A stretch of DNA of 64,000 bases from an uncultured Muribaculaceae bacterium (GTDB taxonomy: Bacteria > Bacteroidota > Bacteroidia > Bacteroidales > Muribaculaceae): positions 109,279 to 173,278 of the forward strand of contig CAJUQP010000002.1 of the NCBI GenBank assembly GCA_910588245.1. Direction: 5' to 3'. Numbering within the stretch: the first letter of the stretch is position 1; each line of letters opens with the position of its first letter. Both the position numbers and the translations under genes were made by a program. A model generated the notes under the pieces. It did no database searches and was not told the DNA's origin. It saw only the letters and a list, made by a program, of their open reading frames with translations. Below, in pieces: positions 26,889-35,293 of the stretch.

Positions 26889-27881
26889 CTCACAAAGTTT
26901 ATCAAACCCCGGAGTCGTCCATATGGTGGAATCCGAAAGTATCAGCATCCCCTCGAGTCTCAGGGACGCGAGCATCTCTTTTGATTTTGCGCTGCCCGAG
27001 GCCATGCAAGCCGTGGCGGCCGCGTCTGCCTCCATGGCCGTGGGGGCAATGACCGTGGCGCTTATCACATCGGTCTGCACAGGGCGTCCCGTCAGTGGAG
27101 ATATGGTATGCCCGAGAGTCTTGTTTCCTTGCTTGTGGAAATTGCGGTAGTTGCCCGATGTGGCGATTCCCGCGTCGTTGACCTCGATGACTGTCACAGC
27201 GTCGTGGATCTCCTCTGTGGCCGACTCTACAGGCCGGTCGATCGATATTCTCCATCCACCTCCGCGCGGGCTCATGCCACTTGCGGCTATCTCTCCTCCG
27301 ATTTCAATCATATAGTCGTTCACTCCGTTGCGCGCGAGCATAGTCCCGATCGCGTCACAGCCGTATCCTTTCGCTACTGCTGAGAAATTGAACTGGGTCC
27401 TGATATCCTCCTTCACGAGATAATCGCCCGACAGATGCGTCTTGCCTATTCCTGTGAATCGGAGAATGCTGTCCACGGCCAGAGTGTCGGCAGTCATCTC
27501 ATGTCCCGGTCCGAATCCCCAGGCAGTGATCAGTGGCGACAGGGTGGGGTCGAACATCCCTCCGCTTGCCGTGTTGACCAGCTGCGACATTGTGTAGACA
27601 CTGCGGAAATGCGTGTCTATGGCCGTGGAGTCAGTGATATTTACCCGGCTCACAAGCGATTCTCCGTCGAACACGTTAAGACTTTTTCCTATTTCCCCCA
27701 GCACCTTGAGTACGGAATCCTTCAGTTCGGGTGCCCCCTTATAGGTGATATGGTATGTCGTGTTCCATACCATTCCCTGTTCCATCTGCCAGCCGTTACC
27801 TCCGGAGCATGATGTGCATGCGGCGATCGCCGCGACGATTACGGCCGAGCAACAGGAAGATATCACTTTTTTTTTCGTCAT
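26853..27881 (-). CDS. apbE: FAD:protein FMN transferase (ApbE), lipoprotein
   Basis: ApbE covalently attaches FMN to threonine in partner redox proteins such as Rnf/Nqr subunits, acting outside the cytoplasmic membrane. The N-terminal signal (SSCCSAVIVAAIAACTSC) ends in a lipobox-like cysteine cluster. Family motifs: NTTYHITYKG, SRVNITDS, GMFDPTLSPLITAWGFG, FNFSAVAKGYGCDAIG, YMIEIGGEIAASG and the metal/flavin region SGNYRNFHKQGNKTLGHTISPLTG. The C-terminal tail is encoded by heptamer repeats and is probably not functional. The gene diverges from the DJ-1 gene. Confidence 0.94.
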   Translation of the reverse strand: MTKKKVISSCCSAVIVAAIAACTSCSGGNGWQMEQGMVWNTTYHITYKGAPELKDSVLKVLGEIGKSLNVFDGESLVSRVNITDSTAIDTHFRSVYTMSQLVNTASGGMFDPTLSPLITAWGFGPGHEMTADTLAVDSILRFTGIGKTHLSGDYLVKEDIRTQFNFSAVAKGYGCDAIGTMLARNGVNDYMIEIGGEIAASGMSPRGGGWRISIDRPVESATEEIHDAVTVIEVNDAGIATSGNYRNFHKQGNKTLGHTISPLTGRPVQTDVISATVIAPTAMEADAAATACMASGSAKSKEMLASLRLEGMLILSDSTIWTTPGFDKLCEKSQGARVKSQE

Positions 27882-27920
27882 ATGTGATTAAAAAATTAGA
27901 AAGATTATGAAAAATCACGA

Positions 27921-27957
27921 CAAAGTTAGTTAAATCCGATTAAAATCACTATTTTTG
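27921..27957. promoter_or_regulatory. Divergent promoter region, apbE / DJ-1 gene
   Basis: TAACTTTG on the minus strand (27928-27921) and TATTTTTG on the plus strand (27950-27957) are both full -7 boxes, facing away from each other. Neither has a clear TTTG -33 element. Confidence 0.5.
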
Positions 27958-28007
27958 ACCCGTCAATTAAGAAGCCTTTTTTAAGGGCAACAATAATTAT
28001 CAGAATT

Positions 28008-28598
28008 ATGAAAGAATCGTTTTTATTTCTCGCCGATGGTTTTGAGGAGATAGAGGCGCTCACGGCAGTCGATGTGCTTCGCCGCGTCGGTATAGATGTG
28101 AAGACCGTGTCCATAACGGCAGCACTGCAGGTCACAGGCGCTCATGGCGTCACAGTCAATGCGGATCTTCTCTTCGACAATACACTCTTCTCCGATCCCG
28201 AATGGCTGATACTTCCCGGAGGCATGCCCGGCGCCGTCAACCTTTACGAATGCGCTCCCCTGCAGGGACTGCTTCGGCGTCAGGCTTCCTCGAAGCACGG
28301 ACGGATAGCCGCCATATGTGCCGCCCCGGCAGTAGTGCTAGGACAGCTCGGTCTTCTCGAGGGACGCAAGGCGACATGCTATCCCGGCTTCGAGAACCTT
28401 CTCAAAGGCGCGGAACACGTTGAGGCTCCCGTCACTGTCGACGACAGATATGTGCTCGGCAACGGACCTTCCAACGCTTTGTTGTGGTCTCTCAACATCG
28501 TGAAGGCTGCCCGCGGCCTGGAGACTGCGGAGAATGTGGCTGGTGGAATGCTTTATTATCCTAATATCAGCAATTCGCTGAGCAACTTCTTCGGTTGA
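28008..28598 (+). CDS. DJ-1/PfpI family protein (YajL type)
   Basis: A cytoplasmic DJ-1 superfamily protein (196 residues), related to YajL/DJ-1 which protect against electrophile and oxidative damage. The conserved N-terminal FLADGFEEIEALT carries the glutamate near residue 15, and IAAICAAPAVV carries the nucleophilic cysteine near residue 104; LPGGMPGAVNL and the C-terminal GNGPSNALLWSLNIV complete the fold. The exact reaction (deglycase, glyoxalase or chaperone) is disputed for this family. A GC-rich hairpin (28621-28653) separates it from the next gene. Confidence 0.9.
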   Translation: MKESFLFLADGFEEIEALTAVDVLRRVGIDVKTVSITAALQVTGAHGVTVNADLLFDNTLFSDPEWLILPGGMPGAVNLYECAPLQGLLRRQASSKHGRIAAICAAPAVVLGQLGLLEGRKATCYPGFENLLKGAEHVEAPVTVDDRYVLGNGPSNALLWSLNIVKAARGLETAENVAGGMLYYPNISNSLSNFFG

Positions 28599-28620
28599 TA
28601 TAGAATTGTTTTCATCATTG

Positions 28621-28653
28621 CCGGGTCGCGGGTCTGCCGGACGCGCGACCCGG
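28621..28653. terminator. GC-rich hairpin between DJ-1 and YigZ genes
   Basis: CCGGGTCGCG (28621-28630) pairs perfectly with CGCGACCCGG (28644-28653). No U tract follows, and the stem ends 12 bp before the next start codon. It may be a terminator or a translational control element. Confidence 0.45.
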
Positions 28654-28665
28654 GCCTGATACATC

Positions 28666-29262
28666 ATGGGCGACACATATTACACAATACTCAGGGAAGG
28701 GGAGGGGCAGTTGCGGGAGAAGATGAGCCGTTTCATCTCTTTCGCGCGCAAAGTCTCCACGGCCGAGGAGGCCCGGGCCATTGTGAAGGGATATCAGAAC
28801 GAGTATCACGATGCGCGCCATGTCTGTTGGGCATATATGCTCGGCGCCGGGCGCTCTGAATGGCAGCTCAACGACAATGGCGAGCCTTCCGGCACAGCCG
28901 GGAAGCCTATCCTTGGCCAGATCAACAGCAGGGAGCTTACCGATGTGCTTGTCGTGGTCGTGAGATATTTCGGTGGCATAAAGCTCGGCACCCCCGGTCT
29001 TATAGCGGCCTATAGGGAAGCTGCATCGCTTGCCCTCGACGACGCGGGTGTGCGGGAGATGCACTCCATGAGGGAGATCTCTATCACTTTCCCATATATG
29101 GCGGCCGACGGAGTGATGAAAGTCGTGAAAGGCGGAGAGGTGGAGGTGCTCTCCCGTAGTTTCGACAATACCTGCGGTATGCGCCTGCGTTTCCGCGAAG
29201 ACCATGCGCCCGAGATAATAGGACGCCTGACATCGCTATCCGGAGTCTCCATGGCTGACTGA
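28666..29262 (+). CDS. YigZ/IMPACT family protein
   Basis: A UPF0029/IMPACT-type protein (198 residues). The N-terminal domain carries the family block SRFISFARKVSTAEEARAIV, then DARHVCWAYMLG, NDNGEPSGTAGKPIL and VVVVRYFGGIKLGTPGLI, all characteristic. The C-terminal ferredoxin-like domain begins near residue 135 (REISITFPY). Homologues are implicated in translation or ribosome rescue regulation, but the biochemical role in bacteria is unclear. It is followed by a 240-bp gap containing the promoter of the HU gene. Confidence 0.92.
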   Translation: MGDTYYTILREGEGQLREKMSRFISFARKVSTAEEARAIVKGYQNEYHDARHVCWAYMLGAGRSEWQLNDNGEPSGTAGKPILGQINSRELTDVLVVVVRYFGGIKLGTPGLIAAYREAASLALDDAGVREMHSMREISITFPYMAADGVMKVVKGGEVEVLSRSFDNTCGMRLRFREDHAPEIIGRLTSLSGVSMAD

Positions 29263-29503
29263 GAGGCTCCGCTGCGAGAATGTGACGCTTTACGCGTGAT
29301 AACGGCCATGAAACCTCCGAATACGCCCTCCGGAGGAGCCAAATCATTGCTATTCCGATAAAAATAGGCAAAAAATGGGGATTTTTCTTAACATCTTTTT
29401 ATAGAATGAAAAAAAATTCCGATATTTGCACCGCCAAACGTGGAATGCCGTCTCAGGACACCCCGTTTGATTAATGTTTAGAGATAAAAAGTAAAACAAA
29501 ACA
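29263..29503. other. Intergenic region before HU gene
   Basis: No gene is seen. A small stem CTCCGGAGGAG lies near 29330. An A-rich stretch is followed by GATATTTGCACC (29421-29432), which differs by one base from the TAnnTTTG -7 box and is the likely promoter of the HU-type gene, leaving a leader of about 70 nt. Confidence 0.4.
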
Positions 29504-29776
29504 ATGACAAAAGCTGAGATAGTAACAGAGATCTCCCGCGCCACAGGGCTTGAGAAAGCTGCGGTCCTGGCTACAGTGGAGAGCTTCATGGATGTTGTCA
29601 AAGAGTCCATGGCCGGAGGCGAGAACGTGTATCTTCGCGGTTTCGGAAGTTTTATAATCAAGACAAGGAAAGAGAAGACCGGACGTAACATCACAAAGAA
29701 CACGTCTGTGATCATTCCCGAGCATAAGATCCCCGCTTTCAAGCCCGCCAAGGTTTTCCTCGAGCAGGTGAAGTGA
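29504..29776 (+). CDS. HU/IHF-family DNA-binding protein
   Basis: A 90-residue nucleoid protein of the HU/IHF fold that bends DNA. MTKAEIVTEISRATGLEKAAVLATVESFMDVVKESM is the helical dimer part, LRGFGSFIIKTRKEKTGRNI is the conserved core with the beta arm, and IIPEHKIPAFKPAKVFLEQV is the C-terminal part. The arm tip sequence is IIPE in place of the common IPA...; the proline-containing tip (VIIPEHKIPAF) is retained. It is followed closely by a gene for a 29-residue basic protein, and the two probably share a transcript. Confidence 0.95.
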   Translation: MTKAEIVTEISRATGLEKAAVLATVESFMDVVKESMAGGENVYLRGFGSFIIKTRKEKTGRNITKNTSVIIPEHKIPAFKPAKVFLEQVK

Positions 29777-29851
29777 GAGTCGCGGAGCCCCTCCGGGCTC
29801 ATCCAGGAGATTAAGACCTCAATATATTAATTTAACCATATCATTAACATT

Positions 29852-29941
29852 ATGCCAAGCGGAAAGAAAAGAAAAGGCCACAAGATGGCCACCCACAAAC
29901 GCAAGAAAAGACTCAGAAAGAACCGTCATAAGAAGAAATAA
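29852..29941 (+). CDS. 29-residue basic AURKAIP1/COX24-domain protein (bS22/mS38-like)
   Basis: A tiny, extremely basic protein beginning MPSGKKRKGHKMATHKRKKR and ending in RKNRHKKK. This matches the AURKAIP1/COX24 motif of mitochondrial ribosomal protein mS38 and actinobacterial bS22, which lies in the small-subunit decoding area. The KMATHKRKKR core is the conserved part of that motif. It lies 75 bp after the HU gene and just upstream of a large terminator hairpin and the RNase G/E gene. Ribosomal location is known for homologues and inferred here. Confidence 0.85.
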   Translation: MPSGKKRKGHKMATHKRKKRLRKNRHKKK

Positions 29942-29990
29942 GTAAATCCTGACATAGCGTCGTGGATTTATTCCGTTACCTGACGGTCTG

Positions 29991-30053
29991 AAAAGGAACA
30001 AACGGAACTGGACGGAGCGTTTCCGTCCATGAATGTTTGTTCTTTTTGTTTTA
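29991..30053 (+). terminator. Long two-part terminator hairpin
   Basis: The outer stem AAAAGGAACAAAC (29991-30003) pairs with GTTTGTTCTTTTT (30035-30047), and the inner stem TGGACGGA pairs with TCCGTCCA. A T-rich tail follows. A second small GC hairpin (GCCGGCatgattGCCGGC, from 30064) sits between it and the RNase gene. Confidence 0.8.
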
Positions 30054-30117
30054 TCAACCGGCGGCCGGCATGATTGCCGGCTTTTGCCGGATGAATGGGT
30101 TAACTCCATCAATCATT

Positions 30118-31749
30118 ATGAAAAGCGAATTAGTAGTAGACGTACAACAGAAAGAGATCTCGATCGCGTTGCTCGAGGACTCCAGGCTCGTCTCCCTCCA
30201 GAAGGAAAGCCGCAACATAGCTTATGCTGTCGGCGATCTCTATCTGGCGAAGGTCAAGAAGATAATGCCCGGACTCAATGCCGCGTTTCTCGATGTGGGC
30301 TACGAAAAGGATGCTTTTCTTCATTATCTCGATCTTGGGCCTCAGTTCAGCACCTACAGCTCATTCCTGCAGGAGGCTATGGCCGACAAGAAAAAGATCC
30401 CGAACATCTCGAAGTTCAAACTTGAACCTGATATTCCCAAGCAGGGCACTATCCAGAACGTGCTCCAGCCCGGTCAGCTCCTGCTCGTGCAGATAGCGAA
30501 GGAGCCGATCTCTTCAAAAGGACCGAGGCTAACCACGGAGATTTCCTTCACAGGCAGGTTCATGGTGCTCATGCCTTTCGGCGACAAGATCTCGATCTCC
30601 CAGAAAATCAAATCGACTGAGGAGAAGATTCGTCTGCGCCAGCTGATTGGAAGTATCAAGCCGAAAGGATTCAGTGTGATAGTAAGGACTTCTGCCGAAA
30701 ACAAGAGAGTGGCCGAACTCAACAACGAGATGCGTACTCTCGTGAAATGCTGGGAAGACTCGATAGCAAAGATGCAGAGGAGCCAGCCTCCCATGCTCAT
30801 CTTTGAGGAAGACTCCAGGGCCGTGAGCGTCATAAGGGATATTTTCAGCCCTAACTTTGAGAATATCTACGTCAACGAGGCCGAGACTTTCTCTCAGATC
30901 CAGAATTATGTGGCCCTCATCGCTCCGGAGAACAAAGATATCGTGAAGCTCTACGGAAAGGATGTGCCCATATTCGACCATTTCAACATCACCCGACAGA
31001 TCAAGAGTTCTTTCGGAAAGACTGTATCGTTCAAGAGTGGTGCGTATATCATCATTGAGCATACTGAGGCTCTGCATGTGATCGATGTCAACTCGGGCAA
31101 CAGAAGCAAGGCTTGTCCCGACCAGGAGTCGAATGCACTCGATGTCAATCTGAAGGCGGCCGACGAGATTGCCCGGCAACTGAGGCTCAGAGATATGGGC
31201 GGCATCATCGTGATCGATTTCATCGACATGAACAAGGCCGAGCACCGACAGACCCTCTATGAGCACATGCGCGAGGTGATGGCCAACGACAGGGCACGCC
31301 ACAATATCCTTCCCCTCAGCAAGTTCGGACTCATGCAGATCACGCGCCAGAGGGTGCGCCCGGCTCTCGACATCACCACAAGCGAAACGTGTCCCTCGTG
31401 TTTCGGAAAAGGTGAGATCCAGCCGTCGTTGCTTTTCACCGACAAACTCGGGGAGAAACTCGACTATCTTGTCAACAATTTGAAGGTCAAGAGATTCAAT
31501 ATGTATCTCCACCCTTATGTGGAAGCTTATGTGAAAAAAGGGGTATTCTCGCTCTATGGCAAATGGCGCAGGCGCTTCGGGCGCTCGTTCAAGGTCATTG
31601 CCGACGAATCGCTCGCCTACCTGCAATATAGGGTGATCGATGACTCCGGGAAGGAGATCGATCTCAAGGAGGAGAGCGACTTCAGCAGCAACCAGTCAAA
31701 ATCCCATGCCAGACAGAAAAACCGGGAAAAAGAAGAAAAGGATTCCTGA
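30118..31749 (+). CDS. rng: Ribonuclease E/G family endoribonuclease
   Basis: An RNase G-like single-strand endoribonuclease (543 residues) for rRNA processing and mRNA turnover. An S1-like RNA-binding part (about 35-130) has IMPGLNAAFLDVGYEKDAFLH; the 5'-sensor region GPRLTTEISFTGRFMVLMP follows; the catalytic DNase I-like part has EALHVIDVNSGN and GGIIVIDFIDM, the metal aspartates; the Zn-link is CPSCFGKG, preceded by SET. The C-terminus ends in a short charged tail, so it lacks the RNase E scaffold and is RNase G-like. ATG 30118 (MKSELVVDV) is the family start; the frame extends upstream through the terminator. Confidence 0.92.
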   Translation: MKSELVVDVQQKEISIALLEDSRLVSLQKESRNIAYAVGDLYLAKVKKIMPGLNAAFLDVGYEKDAFLHYLDLGPQFSTYSSFLQEAMADKKKIPNISKFKLEPDIPKQGTIQNVLQPGQLLLVQIAKEPISSKGPRLTTEISFTGRFMVLMPFGDKISISQKIKSTEEKIRLRQLIGSIKPKGFSVIVRTSAENKRVAELNNEMRTLVKCWEDSIAKMQRSQPPMLIFEEDSRAVSVIRDIFSPNFENIYVNEAETFSQIQNYVALIAPENKDIVKLYGKDVPIFDHFNITRQIKSSFGKTVSFKSGAYIIIEHTEALHVIDVNSGNRSKACPDQESNALDVNLKAADEIARQLRLRDMGGIIVIDFIDMNKAEHRQTLYEHMREVMANDRARHNILPLSKFGLMQITRQRVRPALDITTSETCPSCFGKGEIQPSLLFTDKLGEKLDYLVNNLKVKRFNMYLHPYVEAYVKKGVFSLYGKWRRRFGRSFKVIADESLAYLQYRVIDDSGKEIDLKEESDFSSNQSKSHARQKNREKEEKDS

Positions 31750-31801
31750 AAGTATCCGTAAGGCCGCCGTGGCGGCGGCTTGATAAATCAGAGACAATCA
31801 G

Positions 31802-31838
31802 AAAGGGAGACGATCCATCGGAATCGCCTCCCTTTTTT
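31802..31838. terminator. Terminator between RNase G and DPP IV genes
   Basis: AAAGGGAGaCGAT (31802-31814) pairs with ATCGcCTCCCTTT (31823-31835), followed by T. The flanking A/T bases allow use in both directions. A second stem (GCCGCC/GGCGGC, 31763-31776) precedes it. Confidence 0.8.
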
Positions 31839-31870
31839 CAGTAGGTGCATCTGCATTGCTCCCCTCTTTG

Positions 31871-34183
31871 TCATCTCGGACCCGCAGGGAGATGCTCAAG
31901 CCAGTATTTGGTCATGGTCTTGCGTAGATGGAGCGTCGTGCCCTCTCCCTCGTATATGCCGTGCGTGCGGTTGGGATAGCTCATCAGGCTGAAGGTCTTC
32001 CCGTTTTTCACCAGTTCATTGATCAGCATCTCGCAGTTCTGGTAGTGCACATTGTCATCGCCTGTGCCGTGGATAAGGAGCAGCTCACCCTCCAGACCGG
32101 AGGCATAGCTGATCGGGCTCCCTTTACGGTAGCCTTCCGGATTGTTCTGAGGAGTATCCATGTAGCGTTCCTGATAGATCGTGTCGTAGGTGCGCTGGTC
32201 GGCCACGAAGGCTATAGCGATGCCGGTGCGGAACACGTCAGGATAACGGAACATGCAGTTGAGTGTCTGGCTGCCTCCTCCGCTCCAGCCTGTGATGCCT
32301 ATCCTTTCCTTATCAATGAAAGGATACTGGCATGCGAGGTCGCGTATGCCGTTGGCCTGGTCTTCCGATGCGAATGTCCCCACTTCCCCGTAGATGCATT
32401 TCCTCCAGTCGCGTCCCCGGGGAGATTTGGCACCCCGGTTCTCGATGCTTACCACTATATATCCGAGGTTGGCGATATATTGGTTCCAGAGATCGCCGTT
32501 GTTCCATACATCCTGTACCGTGGCGTTGGCAGGCTCGCCATACACCTCCACAATCACCGGATACTTCTTCGTGGGGTCGAAGTCCTTGGGCTTGATCATC
32601 CAGGCGTCGAGCATAAGGTCGCCTGACTTTACTTTCACGAATTCCTTGGGATTGAGGCCGAGAGAGGCATACTGTTCTGTGGCCTTGGCGTTGTCTTCGA
32701 TTGTCCTTACTGATTTATGTGCCGGGAATGAAACCATGTCGATCTTCGAGGGGGTGGAGGAGTTGCTGAATGTGTGTACCGCCCATTTTCCTGTCGGCGA
32801 CATGTTGTAGCGGTGCTGGCCGGCCTGATCGGCAGGACTGAGCCTTTTCGCTGTGCCGTTGCCGGCAAGCGGTGCGCAGTAGAGATATCGCTGCGTGTAG
32901 TTGTCGGGGGAGGCTATGAAATACACCAATCCTTTTTTCATGTCGGTGCCTACGCCGTTTATATAGTCGTAGTCTCCCTTGGTGATCGGCACTATCTTCT
33001 TGCCGTCGCGGCTCACGCGATAGAGATGGCGCCAGCCGTCGCGCTCGCTTTCCCATGTGAACCAGGTGTTGCCATCGAGCCACATGACATCGTCATTGGT
33101 CTCTACCCATGCCTTCGGATCGCTATCGGTGAAGATATGCGTCGGCTTTGATTCCCCTATGCGGCATACCCATACCTTGTTGGTGTTCTGCTGGCGGTTC
33201 ATCTGCTGTATGAAGAGTTCGTTGCTTTCAGGTATGAACTCCATGCGCGGTATGTAGTTCTCGCGCATGTCGCCGGGTATTTCCACCCATGTAGGCTCAC
33301 CCCCTTTTGCTGAAATATAACCGACTTTAACGGCGGAGTTCTTCGACCCGGCCTTGGGGTAGGGGAAGTGTATGATTCTCGGGTAGATGGAATCTGTGTA
33401 GTTGATCATGTCGAAAAATCCGGTGCCGTCCGTATCGCTGCGCCAGAAGGCTATCGTTTCTCCGTCAGGACTCCAGCGGAAACCGTCGCGGCAGGAGAAT
33501 TCCTCCTCATAAACCCAGTCGAAAGTGCCGTTCACGATCTTCTCGTCACCGTCGTGAGTAAGCTGTTTGATATCGCCTGTCGCTATATCCTCCACATAGA
33601 GGTTGTTTTTCGACACATAGGCCACTCTTGCGGCGTCGGGAGAGAATTTCGCGAACATCAGCGATGATTCCGGAAGACCTTTGCCGAGCTGACGCAGGTC
33701 GCCGCTTTTTAGGTCGAGCACCCAGTAGTCGCCGCGTGTGTCGTAGCGCCACACTCGTCTCGTGTTATTGTAGACAAGGAGTTTGTTGTTGTCGTTGCTC
33801 CAGGAAATGCTTCTGATCGGGATATGCTTCCCGGTCTTTTTGTCGATAAACATGCGGGAGGGCACAATCACCTCTCGCTTGTTATCTTTGGCGCGGTAGG
33901 CCACGATGTCGCGGCCTTTCCCCTCTGCGTCAGGCTCTATGCGCGAATAGCGTTCGCCGTCTTTCAGCCAGTTCACGGCTCCGGCGCCGCGTGTCTGGAT
34001 CAGCGAGCCGTTTACTACGTCTTCAAGATAGAGTCCTCCTTTTTTTGCCTCTGTCGATTTGGCGAAGGGATCGGAATCCGTTTCAGTACGGTTTTCCCAT
34101 GGCATAATCTGCGCCTGGGCCGGCAAGAATCCCGCTAACGAGAGCAGGGCTCCCCCGATGAGATAGGTCAGTTTCATTCCCAT
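31871..34183 (-). CDS. Exported dipeptidyl peptidase IV (S9B serine peptidase)
   Basis: A DPP IV-type peptidase that cleaves X-Pro (or X-Ala) dipeptides from peptides in the periplasm or at the surface. The signal peptide (MGMKLTYLIGGALLSLAGFLPAQAQ) precedes an eight-blade propeller domain (about 40-480), with the substrate-binding DWVYEEEF double-glutamate motif near residue 215. The alpha/beta hydrolase domain has the nucleophile in GWSGGG (about residue 635), the aspartate in HGTGDDNVH (about 709) and the histidine in RTHGIYEG (about 741). Length 770 is normal. DPP4 homologues in gut Bacteroidales are well known. Confidence 0.95.
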   Translation of the reverse strand: MGMKLTYLIGGALLSLAGFLPAQAQIMPWENRTETDSDPFAKSTEAKKGGLYLEDVVNGSLIQTRGAGAVNWLKDGERYSRIEPDAEGKGRDIVAYRAKDNKREVIVPSRMFIDKKTGKHIPIRSISWSNDNNKLLVYNNTRRVWRYDTRGDYWVLDLKSGDLRQLGKGLPESSLMFAKFSPDAARVAYVSKNNLYVEDIATGDIKQLTHDGDEKIVNGTFDWVYEEEFSCRDGFRWSPDGETIAFWRSDTDGTGFFDMINYTDSIYPRIIHFPYPKAGSKNSAVKVGYISAKGGEPTWVEIPGDMRENYIPRMEFIPESNELFIQQMNRQQNTNKVWVCRIGESKPTHIFTDSDPKAWVETNDDVMWLDGNTWFTWESERDGWRHLYRVSRDGKKIVPITKGDYDYINGVGTDMKKGLVYFIASPDNYTQRYLYCAPLAGNGTAKRLSPADQAGQHRYNMSPTGKWAVHTFSNSSTPSKIDMVSFPAHKSVRTIEDNAKATEQYASLGLNPKEFVKVKSGDLMLDAWMIKPKDFDPTKKYPVIVEVYGEPANATVQDVWNNGDLWNQYIANLGYIVVSIENRGAKSPRGRDWRKCIYGEVGTFASEDQANGIRDLACQYPFIDKERIGITGWSGGGSQTLNCMFRYPDVFRTGIAIAFVADQRTYDTIYQERYMDTPQNNPEGYRKGSPISYASGLEGELLLIHGTGDDNVHYQNCEMLINELVKNGKTFSLMSYPNRTHGIYEGEGTTLHLRKTMTKYWLEHLPAGPR

Positions 34184-34465
34184 TGAAGATCTTTTAAGTG
34201 TGTTTCAAGGTTTATCCCACAAATTTAATCAAAAATCCCGACATCCCCTCTCTCTGTGCGCACAAATATTCACTCTCTGTTTTCCTCACTTTCTCGAAGG
34301 ATGCAAAGTGTGTTAAATTCCAATACACTCTTATTCCGCCACTCCAATTGCTTTCTCAACCGCCATCACCAGATCGTCTCCTCTTAGATTACATACCTCT
34401 TTCACTTGTTGTGACATTTTCTCAGTATTTAAACATTCTCTAAAGTGAAAATTTACAGTGTAAAT
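34184..34465. other. Intergenic stretch between DPP IV and MntA/HepT
   Basis: No gene is recognised in this A+T-rich stretch, which marks the start of the accessory region. The MntA promoter begins at its right end. Confidence 0.4.
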
Positions 34466-34496
34466 TTTGTTATTACAATAAAATAATCTATATTTG
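34466..34496 (+). promoter_or_regulatory. Promoter of the MntA/HepT module
   Basis: TTTG (34466-34469) and TATATTTG (34489-34496) are separated by 19 bp, a full consensus match. The start codon follows 14 bp after the -7 box, so the leader is very short. Confidence 0.85.
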
Positions 34497-34510
34497 CATA
34501 AAATAAGGTA

Positions 34511-34813
34511 ATGTGTATGAAGGCGAGTATCATCAACCAGCTGTCCGAATTTTTCTCGACGCAACCCGTTGAGAAGGCATGGATTTTCGGTTCATACGCA
34601 CGTGGAGAAGAGACTTCAGACAGTGATCTGGACATAATGGTAAGCTATATCCCTGGTAAATGTCCCGGAATATTAGGAATTTGCCGAATAATTGATAGCC
34701 TCCAGACCATGCTCGGAATAAAAGTAGACCTCGTAGAAAGAGGCACTCTCTACCCAAGGGTCGAAAAGGAAGTTGAAAAACAAAAAATACCTATATATGA
34801 GATAGGAGCTTAG
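34511..34813 (+). CDS. MntA-type nucleotidyltransferase (MNT) antitoxin
   Basis: A minimal nucleotidyltransferase (100 residues) of HEPN/MNT toxin-antitoxin modules. The signature GSYARGEETSDSDLDIMV (about residues 26-43) is G-S-x10-D-x-D, and a third acidic residue lies in KVDLVE. In studied modules MntA silences the HepT RNase toxin by adding AMP to a tyrosine. ATG 34511 is used; ATG 34517 is also possible. The HepT gene begins 8 bp after the stop. Function as an antitoxin is known of the family and inferred here. Confidence 0.88.
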   Translation: MCMKASIINQLSEFFSTQPVEKAWIFGSYARGEETSDSDLDIMVSYIPGKCPGILGICRIIDSLQTMLGIKVDLVERGTLYPRVEKEVEKQKIPIYEIGA

Positions 34814-34820
34814 AGATCCT

Positions 34821-35147
34821 TTGCGTCTTGACCATATTAAAGATGCCATCGAAAGACTTATAGAGTTCGACAAATCATGTAAGTTGGAGAATATCGCGGA
34901 AAAAGACCTGCGATATTATGGTGTTGTGAAGCTTTTAGAGATTATTGGTGAAGCCGCATATAAACTAACAAATGAATTTAAGATATCTCATCCTGAAACT
35001 CCTTGGAAGTTTATCGTAGGAATGCGTCATGTTCTTGTGCATGGTTATTTTCAGATCAGTAGAGCGAATGTAATACAGACCATACGTGAGGATCTTCCAC
35101 TACTTCTCGAACAGACCGAACGTTATTTGCAGGAATTTGATAACTAA
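34821..35147 (+). CDS. HepT-like HEPN-domain RNase toxin (DUF86), TTG start
   Basis: An all-helical HEPN ribonuclease toxin paired with MntA. The HEPN active-site motif R-x4-H is seen in GMRHVLVHGYF (about residues 74-84), with tyrosine following as in AMPylated HepT. The only in-frame start is TTG at 34821 giving LRLDHIKDAIERL, but the bases just upstream read R-D-P, which continues the family N-terminus (R-D-P-L-R-L-D-H) without any ATG. Either TTG is used or a start codon was lost by mutation. Confidence 0.8.
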   Translation: MRLDHIKDAIERLIEFDKSCKLENIAEKDLRYYGVVKLLEIIGEAAYKLTNEFKISHPETPWKFIVGMRHVLVHGYFQISRANVIQTIREDLPLLLEQTERYLQEFDN

Positions 35148-35247
35148 CAGTATACTTCATATACATTGAAAGTATGCAATCTTTTCTAATGACTGGGAGG
35201 GTGTCCTGTGCCGCGCGAAACAGTTTGTCTCCAATCCTTAACCCCTC

Positions 35248-35289
35248 AACTCTAAACTCTCAACTCTAAATTCTAAACTCTCAACTCCA
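35248..35289. repeat. Six tandem heptamers (AACTCTA/AACTCTC type)
   Basis: Units AACTCTA, AACTCTC, AACTCTA, AATTCTA, AACTCTC, AACTCCA follow one another exactly. The tract lies 4 bp beyond the 3' end of the AraC gene and resembles the heptamer tract at the 3' end of apbE (26840). Confidence 0.85.
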
Positions 35290-35293
35290 CCTC

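Noticed and set aside
30529..31626. Open frame of 365 codons on the minus strand
   Set aside because: Antisense to the RNase G/E gene.
35240..35292. CRISPR-like or minisatellite array
   Set aside because: Units are contiguous 7-mers without spacers; a simple heptamer tract, not CRISPR.
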